Below, piece by piece: positions 1 through 8,575 of a DNA stretch of 23,763 nucleotides (its first letter is position 1; each line of letters starts with the position of its first letter). Made by a program: the position numbers and the translations under genes. Origin of the DNA: an uncultured Phascolarctobacterium sp. (GTDB lineage: Bacteria; Bacillota; Negativicutes; Acidaminococcales; Acidaminococcaceae); contig UQWU01000026.1 in assembly GCA_900544885.1 (NCBI GenBank), positions 1-23,763 on the forward strand, read 5' to 3'. Under the pieces are notes generated by a model. It had not been told where the DNA came from, made no database searches, and saw only the letters and a program-made list of their open reading frames with translations.

Positions 1-60
1 ACGAGAGTTATCGCGTCAAGCAAAGCATAGTGAACTTTTGTCAGTTCGCTAACGCTCACT

Positions 61-88
61 GCCACCTCTCCTTAAAAGGCGAGGCAAG
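61..88 (-). repeat. Intergenic hairpin repeat, copy A (inverted)
   Basis: A 9-bp imperfect stem (65-73 with 76-84, one mismatch) with a 2-base loop. Read on the minus strand it begins CTTGCCT and carries GAGAGGTG, the same landmarks as the plus-strand copy at 194-285. The two copies therefore form an inverted pair about 105 bases apart. No coding potential is visible in 1-359. It looks like a dispersed intergenic repeat rather than a terminator, because no T-run follows on either strand. Confidence 0.5.
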
Positions 89-193
89 CCCGTTGAGCGG
101 ATGTTAGAAGTTCTAATTTACTGCGGTAGAAATAGTTAGTGTAGAGTGAAATAGCACACGAAAGTAACTACTTTTTGCTAAAGTAAATTAGTA

Positions 194-285
194 CTTGCCT
201 GGCTCCCCTTGTAAGGGGAGCTGTCACCTTTAGGTGACTGAGAGGTGTACTTGCGTGAACTTTCGCTAGAAGCGACTGAGAGGTG
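194..285 (+). repeat. Intergenic hairpin repeat, copy B with direct repeats
   Basis: It starts with CTTGCCT (194-200). A perfect 9-bp stem follows (202-210 with 213-221, 2-base loop), then a second hairpin with 6-bp stem (223-228 with 233-238). The 12-mer GACTGAGAGGTG occurs at 236-247 and again at 274-285. This stacked-hairpin arrangement resembles dispersed intergenic repeats of Negativicutes and Clostridia genomes; that likeness is from memory and not searched here. The rest of 1-324 shows no gene. Confidence 0.55.
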
Positions 286-324
286 CAGCACTTCACTTAG
301 TAGACTTGTTTTCCACTTTTTTAC

Positions 325-354
325 TTGTTACTAGCCTAAGCCTAGTTGTATAAT
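325..354 (+). promoter_or_regulatory. Sigma-A type promoter for the RND efflux operon
   Basis: TTGTTA (325-330), an 18-base spacer and TATAAT (349-354). A second overlapping TATAAT lies at 354-359. It sits just upstream of the GTG start at 411 and is the only promoter-like match before the efflux genes. Confidence 0.6.
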
Positions 355-410
355 ATAATTTGTATAACTATGTTTTATGCAAGTATAAAAGGTTTGTGAG
401 GAGATTAAAG

Positions 411-1529
411 GTGAATTTGCAGAATCGCAAGGCGAAAATAGCTATTGGTATTTTTCTTGCAATATGTTTAATTATTGCTTACCGTATATATTCTAATATC
501 CAAAATGACCGTGCACGTGCGGAGCGTATGTCCCGGTCCCGTACAGTGGCGGTAGTGACTATGCATCCTATCCGTCAGGAAATCGTGCCGAAGCTGGAGT
601 TCAGTGGCAGTATGGATCCAATCTGGCAGGCAGATGTGGCGGCTAAGGTTGATGGCCGTGTAGAAAAAGTTTATGTGCATGAGGGTGATCGTGTTCATAA
701 GGGCGATGTGCTAGCTATTTTAGAACAGACTGATACTGATGCTAACCTGCTTAATGCTCAAGGTACTTATCTTGATGCTAAGACTAATTTGCGAAAGGCG
801 GAAACTGATTTAGGCCGTTACCAGAAATTATTTGCCAATGGTGCTGTTAGTCAACAGGTATTGGATGATTATCGTTTTGCCCGCGATAATGCTGCTGCTA
901 AGCTGTCGGCGGCGCAGGGTAATCTGCAAAGCATGGAGTCTAAGTCCGCAGGTACGGTATTAGTTGCTCCTGCTGATGGTATTATTGCCAAACGTTATCA
1001 TCAGGAGGGATATTATGCGAAGGCCGGTACACCGATTTTTTCTGTAGCCGATATTAGTGCACTTAAAATTGCTATTCATATTCCGGAAGGACAGATTGCC
1101 GGTGTAAGCGTTGGTAATGAGGCATCTATTTCTCTGCCTGCATATCCTGATAAAAAGATTGTCGGCAGAGTAACACGTATTGCGCCTGTGGCTGATTTGC
1201 CGTCCCATACTTTTGCGGCCGAGGTCAGTGTGGATAATAGCCAGGAGATGTTAGCTGGTGTGTATGCTAATGTTTTCTTGCAGGCTCAGCCGAAAAAGAA
1301 TATGCTGACTATTCCTGTTAATGCTATTGTTATGCGTGACGACCAGCAGACTGTATTTGTAGCTGATGAGAAGGGAATTGTCCAACGCAGGGTACTGACA
1401 ATAGGCTATACTGATAATAAAATTGCCGAGGTATTAAGCGGTTTGGAGGAGAAGGATATAGTTGTTACCGAGGGACAAAATAAGCTGCGTGAGGGTAGTA
1501 AGATTAAACTGGAGAAGGCGGGTAACTGA
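411..1529 (+). CDS. RND efflux periplasmic adaptor (membrane fusion protein, HlyD/AcrA type)
   Basis: Adaptor subunit of a tripartite RND pump, bridging the inner-membrane transporter to an outer-membrane channel. I place the start at GTG 411, behind GAGGAG (398-403, 7-base spacing). The frame is open upstream to a TTG at 360, but that TTG overlaps the TATAAT boxes. The protein is then 372 residues, normal for the family. A membrane anchor lies at about residues 9-25 and there is no lipobox, so it is membrane-anchored rather than a lipoprotein. Next come a lipoyl-type half motif with the typical KVYVHEGDRVHKGDVL, a helical hairpin rich in Ala, Leu, Asp and Lys (about 110-185), the second lipoyl half, a beta-barrel region and a membrane-proximal domain. 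The pump gene follows after two bases. Family assignment is secure; the substrate cannot be told. Confidence 0.9.
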   Translation: MNLQNRKAKIAIGIFLAICLIIAYRIYSNIQNDRARAERMSRSRTVAVVTMHPIRQEIVPKLEFSGSMDPIWQADVAAKVDGRVEKVYVHEGDRVHKGDVLAILEQTDTDANLLNAQGTYLDAKTNLRKAETDLGRYQKLFANGAVSQQVLDDYRFARDNAAAKLSAAQGNLQSMESKSAGTVLVAPADGIIAKRYHQEGYYAKAGTPIFSVADISALKIAIHIPEGQIAGVSVGNEASISLPAYPDKKIVGRVTRIAPVADLPSHTFAAEVSVDNSQEMLAGVYANVFLQAQPKKNMLTIPVNAIVMRDDQQTVFVADEKGIVQRRVLTIGYTDNKIAEVLSGLEEKDIVVTEGQNKLREGSKIKLEKAGN

Positions 1530-1531
1530 TA

Positions 1532-4500
1532 ATGATAGCTACATTTATTAAACGCCCCGTATTTACTACCATGTTTATTTTGCTTTTGGTAGTATTCGGT
1601 ATCCGTTGTTATCCGGAAATCGGTGTAGATTTAAATCCTGATGTTGATTTGCCGATTGTCAGCGTCCGTGTTACTTATGATGGTGCTTCTCCCGAGGAAA
1701 TGGAAACCTTGATTACGAAGCCTATTGAAAATCGCGTCAGTCAGGTTGCGGGTATTAAAAGCTTATCATCTACTGTTTTGGAGGGTTATAGTGAAACTGT
1801 GCTGGAGTTTGATATCGGTGTGGATCCGCAGGTTAAGGCCAGCGAGGTTCGCGAAAAGGTTGCCAGTGTGCGTAAATCCTTGCCTGATGATGTGGATGAA
1901 CCTGTAACTCAGACCGTTGATTTGAACTCAAGGGCGATTGTAGCGTATACTTTTTCGTCTGCTTCTCGTAGCCGTAGTGAAATACGCCGTGTAGTTGAGG
2001 ATAATATTAAGGACGAGTTGCAGATGGTGGATGGTGTTTCCGAGGTCAGTGTGGTCGGTGCCAGCCAAAGGGCTATCCGCATTGTTCTGAAGCCGGAGAA
2101 ACTGGCTGAATATGGTATTTCTTATCAAAATGTGAAGGATATTATTAATCGTAATAATTATAATACTCCTGGCGGCAAGGCGAAAAATGACAATATGGAG
2201 ATTACTGTCCGTACTGTCGGTAAGTATAATAACATCAATGATATTAAGCAGGTCGTAGTGGCGAATCACGATGGTCAGCCTGTTTATATCAGTGAAATTG
2301 CTGATGTTTTAGATGATTGGGAGGATGAAAGTACTTTTGCTACAGCTAATGGCACTCCCAGCGTGCTGGCGTTCGTCCGTAAGCAGTCCAAAACTAATAC
2401 GGTTGACGTTACTGATAAGGTCAATGCTAAAATGGATGAACTGCGTCAAAGTAATCTACCGCCTGATATTAAGGTGGAGAAGGTGCGTGACCAGTCTACC
2501 TATATCCGCGATAATATTGCTGATGTGTGGAATGCGATTATTTTCGGTGGCTTTCTGGCTCTGCTGATTACTTATTTGTTCCTGCGTAATTTCCGTGCGA
2601 CGATTATCGGCGGTTTATGTATTCCTACTTCTATTATCGCTACCTTTTTCATGCTGAAGCTGATGGATTTTACACTGAATAATATGTCCTTGATGGCTTT
2701 GAGCTTGGCTGTCGGTATTTTGATTGATGATGCTATCGTTGTTATTGAAAATATTTTCCGTCATATTGAAATGGGAAAAACTCCCTTTGTAGCAGCCAAG
2801 GAGGCTACGGAGGAATTAACCTTGGCTATTTTGGCCACATCTTTGACTTTGATGGCGGTGTTCGTTCCTATCGGCAGTATGGGTGAAACAATCGGCCAGT
2901 TCTTTAAGCAATTTGGTTTGACTGTAGCTTTTGCTGTAGCTTTTTCTACTATTGTAGCTTTTTCGATGACGCCGATGGTTTCAGCCCATTGGATTAAGGT
3001 GGAGAGTGAAGAGGAAGCACGCAAGGAGCGTAATAAATATGTACAGCTAGTGTTAGATAAGTTTGAAAACGGTTTCCAGACAGTTCGTCAGATGTATAAT
3101 GAGCTGATGCAATGGGCTTTGGTGCGACCGAAGAAGATTGTTGCTGTCAGTGTTATTTCCTTGGCTTTGAATATTCTGCTGCTGCCATTTATCGGTACGG
3201 AGTATCAGCCGACATACGATTCCGGTGAGTTTAGTGTTAACTTTAAAGCACCAATCGGTACTAGCTTGCAAAAGACTGTTAATTTGGCCACACCGCTGCA
3301 GCAGTATATTTCTCAGTTGCCGGAGGTACGTATTGTAGCTTTGAATATCGGCAACGGACGTAATCCGTCTAATCAGGGTTCTATGGATGTACGCTTAAAG
3401 GATGCAAGTGAACGTGAGCGTACCATGCAGCAGGTAATGGATGAGCTGCGTGCCCGTTTCGGCAATGTGGAGGAGTTGAAGGTAACTGTTGTATCTAATC
3501 AGGGCGGCGGACGTGGAGATAGTCGACCTGTACAGATTGGTCTGCGTGGCAGTAATATTAAAGAGCTGAAGCAGTATGCACAGCAGTTAGCCGAGATGCT
3601 GCGCCAAACTCCCGGTACTACAGATGTGGATATTTCCGATAGTGATGAGCAGCCGGAAATCGTAGTGAAGCTGGATCATGCCAAGGCGAGTGAGCTGGGT
3701 TTGGATGCTACGGAGGTAGGCAAGGTTATCGAAATGGCTGTTATGGGTAAAAGCATAGGTAACAGCTATACCATCGGCGATAACGATTATGATATTATTT
3801 TGCAGATGGAACAGAGCAAGCGTGGTAATATTAATGATATTATGAACCTGCGCGTTTCGGCACCAGGTGGCACATTTGTCCGTTTAGGCGATATTGCGAC
3901 AGTTACTTATGGTAGTGGTCCGACACGTATTGAGCGTGAGGATAAGCAAAGACAGATTGTGGTTTATGCCAATACAGTCGGTGTTTCTCCGGGTGAAATT
4001 GTGCAGAAGGTCAAGAATGCATATATTCCCGAACTGAATATGCCGCCGGGATATAATTATAAGTTGCTAGGTCAGGCCGAGGATATGGCTAACTCCTTCA
4101 AGGAGGTTGCAAAGGCTGTTATTTTGGCCATTGTGGTAGTTTATATGGTTTTGGCAGCTCAATTTGAAAGTTTCTCCCAACCGTTTATTATCATGGCTTC
4201 ACTGCCATTTGCTGTTATCGGTGCTGTACTGGGACTTTTGGTAGCTAATCAGACTGCTAATATGATGAGTATGATTGGTTTTACCATGTTGTTAGGCTTG
4301 GTAACCAAGAATGCTATTTTGTTGATTGACTATGCTAACCAGCAACGGGAAAAAGGGCTGCCCTTGCAGGAGGCCGTGCTAGAGGCTTGCTCTTTGCGTC
4401 TGCGTCCTATTTTGATGACTACGCTATCCACTATTTTTGGTATGTTGCCCATTGCTTTGGGGATCGGTGCCGGTGCTGAGCTACGTCAGTCCATGGGCGT

Positions 4501-4615
4501 TGTTTTGATTGGTGGTCTGACTACCTCTACCTTGCTGACTTTGGTGGTAGTGCCGTTGATTTATCTTTTATTTGAACGTTGGAAGGAAAATAGACGTTTG
4601 ACACAGAATAAATAG
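1532..4615 (+). CDS. RND efflux pump inner-membrane transporter (AcrB/MdtB-like, HAE1 family)
   Basis: Proton-driven exporter, 1027 residues, the usual length for HAE1 pumps. It opens with the classic FIKRPVFTTM amphipathic start and first membrane helix. A large periplasmic porter domain (about 35-330) follows, then a cluster of membrane helices with GILIDDAIVVIENI at 395-408, where Asp399 and Asp400 match the proton-relay aspartate pair of AcrB. A second periplasmic domain (about 560-860) and a second helix cluster, with the conserved NAILLIDYAN stretch near residue 925, complete the two-fold architecture. It starts two bases after the adaptor stop, so the two are translated together. No TolC-type channel gene is within the window; one must be supplied from elsewhere or lie upstream. 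Substrate unknown (drugs, bile salts or lipids are possible). Confidence 0.95.
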   Translation: MIATFIKRPVFTTMFILLLVVFGIRCYPEIGVDLNPDVDLPIVSVRVTYDGASPEEMETLITKPIENRVSQVAGIKSLSSTVLEGYSETVLEFDIGVDPQVKASEVREKVASVRKSLPDDVDEPVTQTVDLNSRAIVAYTFSSASRSRSEIRRVVEDNIKDELQMVDGVSEVSVVGASQRAIRIVLKPEKLAEYGISYQNVKDIINRNNYNTPGGKAKNDNMEITVRTVGKYNNINDIKQVVVANHDGQPVYISEIADVLDDWEDESTFATANGTPSVLAFVRKQSKTNTVDVTDKVNAKMDELRQSNLPPDIKVEKVRDQSTYIRDNIADVWNAIIFGGFLALLITYLFLRNFRATIIGGLCIPTSIIATFFMLKLMDFTLNNMSLMALSLAVGILIDDAIVVIENIFRHIEMGKTPFVAAKEATEELTLAILATSLTLMAVFVPIGSMGETIGQFFKQFGLTVAFAVAFSTIVAFSMTPMVSAHWIKVESEEEARKERNKYVQLVLDKFENGFQTVRQMYNELMQWALVRPKKIVAVSVISLALNILLLPFIGTEYQPTYDSGEFSVNFKAPIGTSLQKTVNLATPLQQYISQLPEVRIVALNIGNGRNPSNQGSMDVRLKDASERERTMQQVMDELRARFGNVEELKVTVVSNQGGGRGDSRPVQIGLRGSNIKELKQYAQQLAEMLRQTPGTTDVDISDSDEQPEIVVKLDHAKASELGLDATEVGKVIEMAVMGKSIGNSYTIGDNDYDIILQMEQSKRGNINDIMNLRVSAPGGTFVRLGDIATVTYGSGPTRIEREDKQRQIVVYANTVGVSPGEIVQKVKNAYIPELNMPPGYNYKLLGQAEDMANSFKEVAKAVILAIVVVYMVLAAQFESFSQPFIIMASLPFAVIGAVLGLLVANQTANMMSMIGFTMLLGLVTKNAILLIDYANQQREKGLPLQEAVLEACSLRLRPILMTTLSTIFGMLPIALGIGAGAELRQSMGVVLIGGLTTSTLLTLVVVPLIYLLFERWKENRRLTQNK

Positions 4616-4681
4616 TTTGCTAGGAATTATTAAACATCAGCTTAAAGAATATTTTCTTATAGAATAGTAGTTGATGTAGCA

Positions 4682-4710
4682 TTGACTGCAGACTGTAATA
4701 ACAGTATGCT
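4682..4710 (+). promoter_or_regulatory. Possible promoter for rnhC and the sugar-modification operon
   Basis: TTGACT (4682-4687), a 17-base spacer and TATGCT (4705-4710). The -35 box is good and the -10 box is 4 of 6. It overlaps the hairpin at 4697-4716, so only one reading may be functional. It lies 67 bases before the rnhC start. Confidence 0.4.
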
Positions 4711-4719
4711 GTTATTTTT
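4697..4719 (+). terminator. Possible terminator after the RND operon
   Basis: Perfect 8-bp stem AATAACAG / CTGTTATT with a TATG loop, running into a short T-run (4715-4719). The stem is AT-rich and the T-run short, so termination may be weak. The rest of the 162-base gap (4616-4777) shows no gene. Confidence 0.35.
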
Positions 4720-4777
4720 ACTAAAAGTGCCGTAAAGCATCTATTTTTAGGTATATCCCCAAAAGGAGTCTGCATTT

Positions 4778-5704
4778 ATGGGTAAGTTAACAGAGGCAGC
4801 TTTTGCTGCTTATTTAAAAAATATGAAGGGTACGCTGGCAGCTAGTCTGCCCGTTACCCGCGAAAAGCCGATTAATTATGGTCATCAGCTGGTTATCGAA
4901 AAGAGCAGCCGCAAACTGAATATAAATGTTTACAATGGAAAAAAAGGATTGAGTATAGTTTACAGCGGAGATAGCACCTTAAAGGAACAAGCTGTAGCTA
5001 TTCTTGCAGGGAATGTGCAAGCAGCATCATCTATGCAGCAAGCAGAGGTGGAGCGAAAATATACCTTGTGGGCAGGGAGCGATGAATCAGGTAAGGGTGA
5101 TTTTTTCGGCAGCTTGGTTATTGCCGCAGTAGTGGTGGATGATACTACAGCAGGAAAATTACAGGCAGCAGGTGTTAAGGACTGTAAGTTGCTGACAGAT
5201 AAGAAAATTCTTGCCTTAGAGGATGTAATTAAGAATACTGTAGTGGAGTTCAGTGTTTTAGAATTGAAGCCGAAGTTTTATAATCTGCGCTATGAGCAGG
5301 TAGCAGCCCAGGGCGGTAAGCTGAACCAGCTTTTAGGATTGGGACATATTGCGGCGTTGACACAGGTTCTGAATAAGCAGCCCAAGTGTCAGGGAGCATT
5401 GATTGATCAATTTACTACATCTAATGCTATTGTCCGCGAACTACAGGGACGTTTTCCTGGGTGCCACATCAGTCAACAGCCTAAGGCTGAAAGTGATTTG
5501 GCAGTAGCGGCCGCCTCTGTATTGGCACGAGCACAGTTTCTGCATACTATGGATACGTTGGCACTTTTGGCAGGTGAGGATGCTTTGCCTAAGGGGGGCA
5601 GTGCTTTGGCAACGGAGGCTGCTAGACGTATAGCTTCAAGGATAGGAAAGGCGGAGCTGCGCAATTTTGTTAAGCTGCATTTTGCCAACTACCAAAGAAT
5701 ATAG
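4778..5704 (+). CDS. rnhC: Ribonuclease HIII
   Basis: Cuts the RNA strand of RNA-DNA hybrids, clearing R-loops and primers in the cytoplasm. The protein is 308 residues, typical of the family. Residues 1-90 form the N-terminal TBP-like substrate-binding domain that separates RNase HIII from HII. The catalytic domain starts with DESGKGD at 102-108 (Asp102, Glu103 as metal ligands), followed by Asp210 in ALIDQF and Asp240 in AESDLAVAAAS, giving the full D-E-D-D set. The AAAAGGAG ribosome site ends about 9 bases before the ATG. Only 15 bases separate it from the deacetylase gene, so it appears to head the operon, although its function is unrelated to sugar chemistry. Confidence 0.93.
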   Translation: MGKLTEAAFAAYLKNMKGTLAASLPVTREKPINYGHQLVIEKSSRKLNINVYNGKKGLSIVYSGDSTLKEQAVAILAGNVQAASSMQQAEVERKYTLWAGSDESGKGDFFGSLVIAAVVVDDTTAGKLQAAGVKDCKLLTDKKILALEDVIKNTVVEFSVLELKPKFYNLRYEQVAAQGGKLNQLLGLGHIAALTQVLNKQPKCQGALIDQFTTSNAIVRELQGRFPGCHISQQPKAESDLAVAAASVLARAQFLHTMDTLALLAGEDALPKGGSALATEAARRIASRIGKAELRNFVKLHFANYQRI

Positions 5705-5719
5705 AGATAAGGTGTAAAT

Positions 5720-6571
5720 ATGAAGAAATTAATTGTTAATGCTGATGATTTCGGCCTGCATCCGTTAATCAACAAGGGGATTATCAAAGGTTATCAGGAG
5801 GGCTTTATTACTAGCACCTCTTTGATGACTAGTGCTCCTGCTTATGCAGAAGCGGTGGCTTTGGCTAAGGATAATCCTGCTTTAGGCATAGGTATTCATC
5901 TAACATTGGTGGGCTCGGTGCCGTCAGTACTGCCTAAGGAGCAGGTGACCAGTCTTGTGGATAGTAATGGTTTGTTTTTGCCTGATTATGTAGCCTTTGC
6001 TAAACGCTTTTACAGTGGCGAGGTGGTACATAAGGAGCTGGAGGCAGAGCTACGTGCACAAATAGAAAAGGCGTTGGCGGCGGGAGTAAATATTACTCAT
6101 ATTGATAGTCATCAGCATACACATGTTCTTCCCGGTGTTAATAAGCTTGTCATAAAGCTTTGTTGTGAGTATAATATAAAAAGGATGCGTATACCAAAAG
6201 AGCCCTATTTTTATAGTGGTGGTTTTACTGCCGGTGTAGGACGTAAAATAGGCCGAGCCGGGTTAAGTTTTTGTGCGGCTTTGGCAGAAAGTGTTGCCGC
6301 TAGTCATGGCATCCTCCATCCTGACAACTTCTTCGGTATGCTGGCAGGTGGACATTTAAATAAAACATTAGTAGGCAATATTATTAAAGATTTGCCTGAG
6401 GGTGTAAGCGAGATTATGACTCATCCCGGTCTGGATACTGCGGCTTTAAGTAAGGTGTTTACTTGGCAGTATCATTGGCAGGAAGAATTGGAGTCTTATT
6501 TGGCTGCAGAGAATAAAAAGCTTTTGCAGCAGGAAAAGATTGTTTTAACTAATTTTGGCGGTTTAGATTGA
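5720..6571 (+). CDS. YdjC/ChbG/HpnK-family sugar deacetylase (NaxD-like candidate)
   Basis: Metal-dependent amidohydrolase family that removes N-acetyl groups from sugars. The protein is 283 residues. It opens with the family signature NADDFG (7-12), continues with GIHLTL (58-63) and has a His-rich segment HIDSHQHTH (127-135). Asp9/Asp10, His60 and a histidine of 127-135 are the expected metal ligands. It has no signal peptide, so it acts on the cytoplasmic side. Members include ChbG (chitooligosaccharides), HpnK (hopanoids) and NaxD of Francisella and Acinetobacter, which deacetylates undecaprenyl-phosphate-GalNAc for lipid A decoration. The neighbours (flippase-like protein, GalE-type epimerase, ArnT-like transferase) favour a NaxD-like role by context. 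Family assignment is firm; the substrate is inference. Confidence 0.85.
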   Translation: MKKLIVNADDFGLHPLINKGIIKGYQEGFITSTSLMTSAPAYAEAVALAKDNPALGIGIHLTLVGSVPSVLPKEQVTSLVDSNGLFLPDYVAFAKRFYSGEVVHKELEAELRAQIEKALAAGVNITHIDSHQHTHVLPGVNKLVIKLCCEYNIKRMRIPKEPYFYSGGFTAGVGRKIGRAGLSFCAALAESVAASHGILHPDNFFGMLAGGHLNKTLVGNIIKDLPEGVSEIMTHPGLDTAALSKVFTWQYHWQEELESYLAAENKKLLQQEKIVLTNFGGLD

Positions 6572-7584
6572 TGAATAAAAAACTTTTACTGCGTCTGGCC
6601 ATACTGTTCAGCTGTGTACTTATTATTTCAGCGACAGTTATTTACCTGACCTTTGACATCCGGACATTAGAATATCTGACACTGTTTGAACCACGGTGTA
6701 TTCTGCTGGCCTTGGGCTGTCTGACCATAGGTCTTGTTTTTGATGGCCTGCGTCTGATTACCTTAGCCAATGTAATGGAGGAAAAGCTGACGTTTAAACA
6801 GATTGTGAACGTAGTTCTCAGCAATTATTTCCTGGCTTTGGTAACACCGGGTGCCAGTGGCGGTGCGATTGCTCAGGTTATGTTCATGCGTAAGGCAGGA
6901 GTTCCTGTGGCAAAGTCTACGGTAGTAGTGCTGGTACGTACAGTTATGTCCATTTTCTTTTTGATATTGCTGGTGCCTATTGTTTTGCACAGCGATAAAG
7001 ATATTGTACAATGGATGCCTGCTTATGTTATTACCACTCTGTCGGTGCTGTTTATCTGCCTGCCGGTGATTTCCTTGTGGCTGATGCGTACAAGATATCC
7101 AGAAAAGGCTATTTTCAGTGTTACCCGTAAATTTTCTTATACTACAAGAAGAAATTGCTATATCTGGTATCAGCAGTTCAAGAAGGCAGTGGGCGTCATG
7201 GGTAATCATCCTCTGATGATGCTACGTGCTTTTGTGGAATCTGGTTTAAGCTTATTGTTTATTTATGCGACAGTACCTGCCTATTTCTTAGGCCTGAATT
7301 TTGATTTTAATCTTATTCAAGTCATGGGACGTATGGTGCTGCTAAATTTGGTCTTATATTTTTCGCCTACTCCCGGTGGCAGTGGTGTTGCCGAGGCAGG
7401 TTTTGTTGTGCTGTTTTCCACAATTCTACCTAACGGTACAGAAGGCATTATGGCTGTTTTATGGCGTTTTACTGCCGAATATCTACCATTTTTGCTAGGT
7501 GCAGTGGTTACCATCCGTGCTTTTGGCTCAGGTGTGCTAAATCTTACTAATGTAGAGAGTAAGCATAAAAAGATAGAGAAGTAA
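6571..7584 (+). CDS. YbhN-type flippase-like integral membrane protein
   Basis: Belongs to the family resembling the membrane half of lysylphosphatidylglycerol synthase (AglD/YbhN, flippase-like domain). The protein has 337 residues with about eight hydrophobic segments. Family hallmarks are the loop VTPGASGGAIAQ (91-102) and SPTPGGSGVAEAG (265-277). The ATG overlaps the deacetylase stop by one base (TGATG), so translation is coupled; an upstream in-frame TTG at 6568 is less likely. The soluble aminoacyl-transferase domain of MprF is absent, so this is the membrane module alone. In this setting it could move a lipid-linked sugar across the inner membrane, the job ArnE/ArnF do for aminoarabinose. 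That role is inferred from context only. Confidence 0.8.
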   Translation: MNKKLLLRLAILFSCVLIISATVIYLTFDIRTLEYLTLFEPRCILLALGCLTIGLVFDGLRLITLANVMEEKLTFKQIVNVVLSNYFLALVTPGASGGAIAQVMFMRKAGVPVAKSTVVVLVRTVMSIFFLILLVPIVLHSDKDIVQWMPAYVITTLSVLFICLPVISLWLMRTRYPEKAIFSVTRKFSYTTRRNCYIWYQQFKKAVGVMGNHPLMMLRAFVESGLSLLFIYATVPAYFLGLNFDFNLIQVMGRMVLLNLVLYFSPTPGGSGVAEAGFVVLFSTILPNGTEGIMAVLWRFTAEYLPFLLGAVVTIRAFGSGVLNLTNVESKHKKIEK

Positions 7585-7642
7585 ACCTTAAATTCAGTTT
7601 GTTGTCTTATACTTATAAGAAAAATCTGAGGAGTGGAGAAAT

Positions 7643-8575
7643 ATGAAGTTATTGGTTACGGGGGGAGCAGGTTTTATCGGTTCCCATTTGCTACAGCTTT
7701 TAGTGCAGGATACAGATATAGAAACCGTAGTTTTAGATAATCTTTCCAGTGGCAGTTATAGTCATGTGCCTGGTTCGATACGTCTTGTAGAAGGCGATAT
7801 CTGTGATAAGAACATTGACGAGCTGTTTGCAGCAGAGCATTTTGATGCTGTGATTCATTTGGCGGCTCAGACTATGGTGCCATATTCTCTGGAGCATCCG
7901 GATGAAGATTGTAATACTAATCTGATGGGTATAATCAACATTTTGGAATGCTGTAGAAAACATGGCGTCAAAAGCGTAGTTTTTTCTTCTAGTGCCGCTA
8001 TTTATGGTGATAATCTCAATGTACCTTTAAAAGAAAGCGAAAGACCGTTACCGACTTCTTTTTACGGTCTGACTAAGATGGCGAGTGAGCATTATCTGCG
8101 TCTGTATCATGACCTTTATGGTATTAATACCACTGTGCTGCGTTTTGCCAATGTATACGGTGAACGTCAGGGCGATGGCGGAGAAGGTGGTGTCATCAGC
8201 ATTTTCTGTAAATTGCTGGCGGCAGGTAAGCCTGTCACTGTTTTTGGTAACGGAGAGCAGACACGCGACTTTGTTTATGCCGGGGATATTGCAAAGGCAT
8301 TGTTGAAAGCCGTAAGTCTTGAAGGTCATCACACAATTAATATTTCCACCCAAGAGGAAACCTCTTTAAATCAGCTTTTGGAGGCTTTCCGTAAGGCAGT
8401 GGGGCATCAGTTTACGATTAATTATGCTCCGGCACGTACTGGGGATATTTTTCGTTCAGTGCTTTGCCACGATAACTGCCGTGAATATTTAGGATTTGTT
8501 CCGTCGATGGGTTTGACAGAAGGGGTACAGCGTACTTACGCTGATTATGTAAAAAATTTTGAGGATAGACGATGA
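7643..8575 (+). CDS. NAD-dependent UDP-hexose 4-epimerase-like protein (GalE family, extended SDR)
   Basis: Short-chain dehydrogenase of the extended epimerase class, 310 residues. The Rossmann signature is GGAGFIG at 7-13. The catalytic Ser lies in the VVFSSSAAIYG segment (113-122), with YGLTK at 141-145 giving Tyr141 and Lys145. LRFANVYG and the C-terminal substrate-binding region are present. It could interconvert UDP-Glc/UDP-Gal, UDP-GlcNAc/UDP-GalNAc or an acidic sugar; the sequence alone does not decide. A 58-base gap separates it from the flippase-like gene, with GGAG sites before the ATG, and the next gene overlaps its stop by four bases (ATGA). In the proposed pathway it would supply the UDP-amino sugar. 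Confidence 0.85.
   Translation: MKLLVTGGAGFIGSHLLQLLVQDTDIETVVLDNLSSGSYSHVPGSIRLVEGDICDKNIDELFAAEHFDAVIHLAAQTMVPYSLEHPDEDCNTNLMGIINILECCRKHGVKSVVFSSSAAIYGDNLNVPLKESERPLPTSFYGLTKMASEHYLRLYHDLYGINTTVLRFANVYGERQGDGGEGGVISIFCKLLAAGKPVTVFGNGEQTRDFVYAGDIAKALLKAVSLEGHHTINISTQEETSLNQLLEAFRKAVGHQFTINYAPARTGDIFRSVLCHDNCREYLGFVPSMGLTEGVQRTYADYVKNFEDRR

Noticed and set aside
360..410. TTG start for the efflux adaptor at 360
   Set aside because: It overlaps the TATAAT boxes and lacks a ribosome site; GTG 411 has GAGGAG at proper spacing.
8048..8353. Antisense open frame of 101 codons inside the epimerase gene
   Set aside because: Shadow of a clear GalE-family gene, with no start signals or domain.
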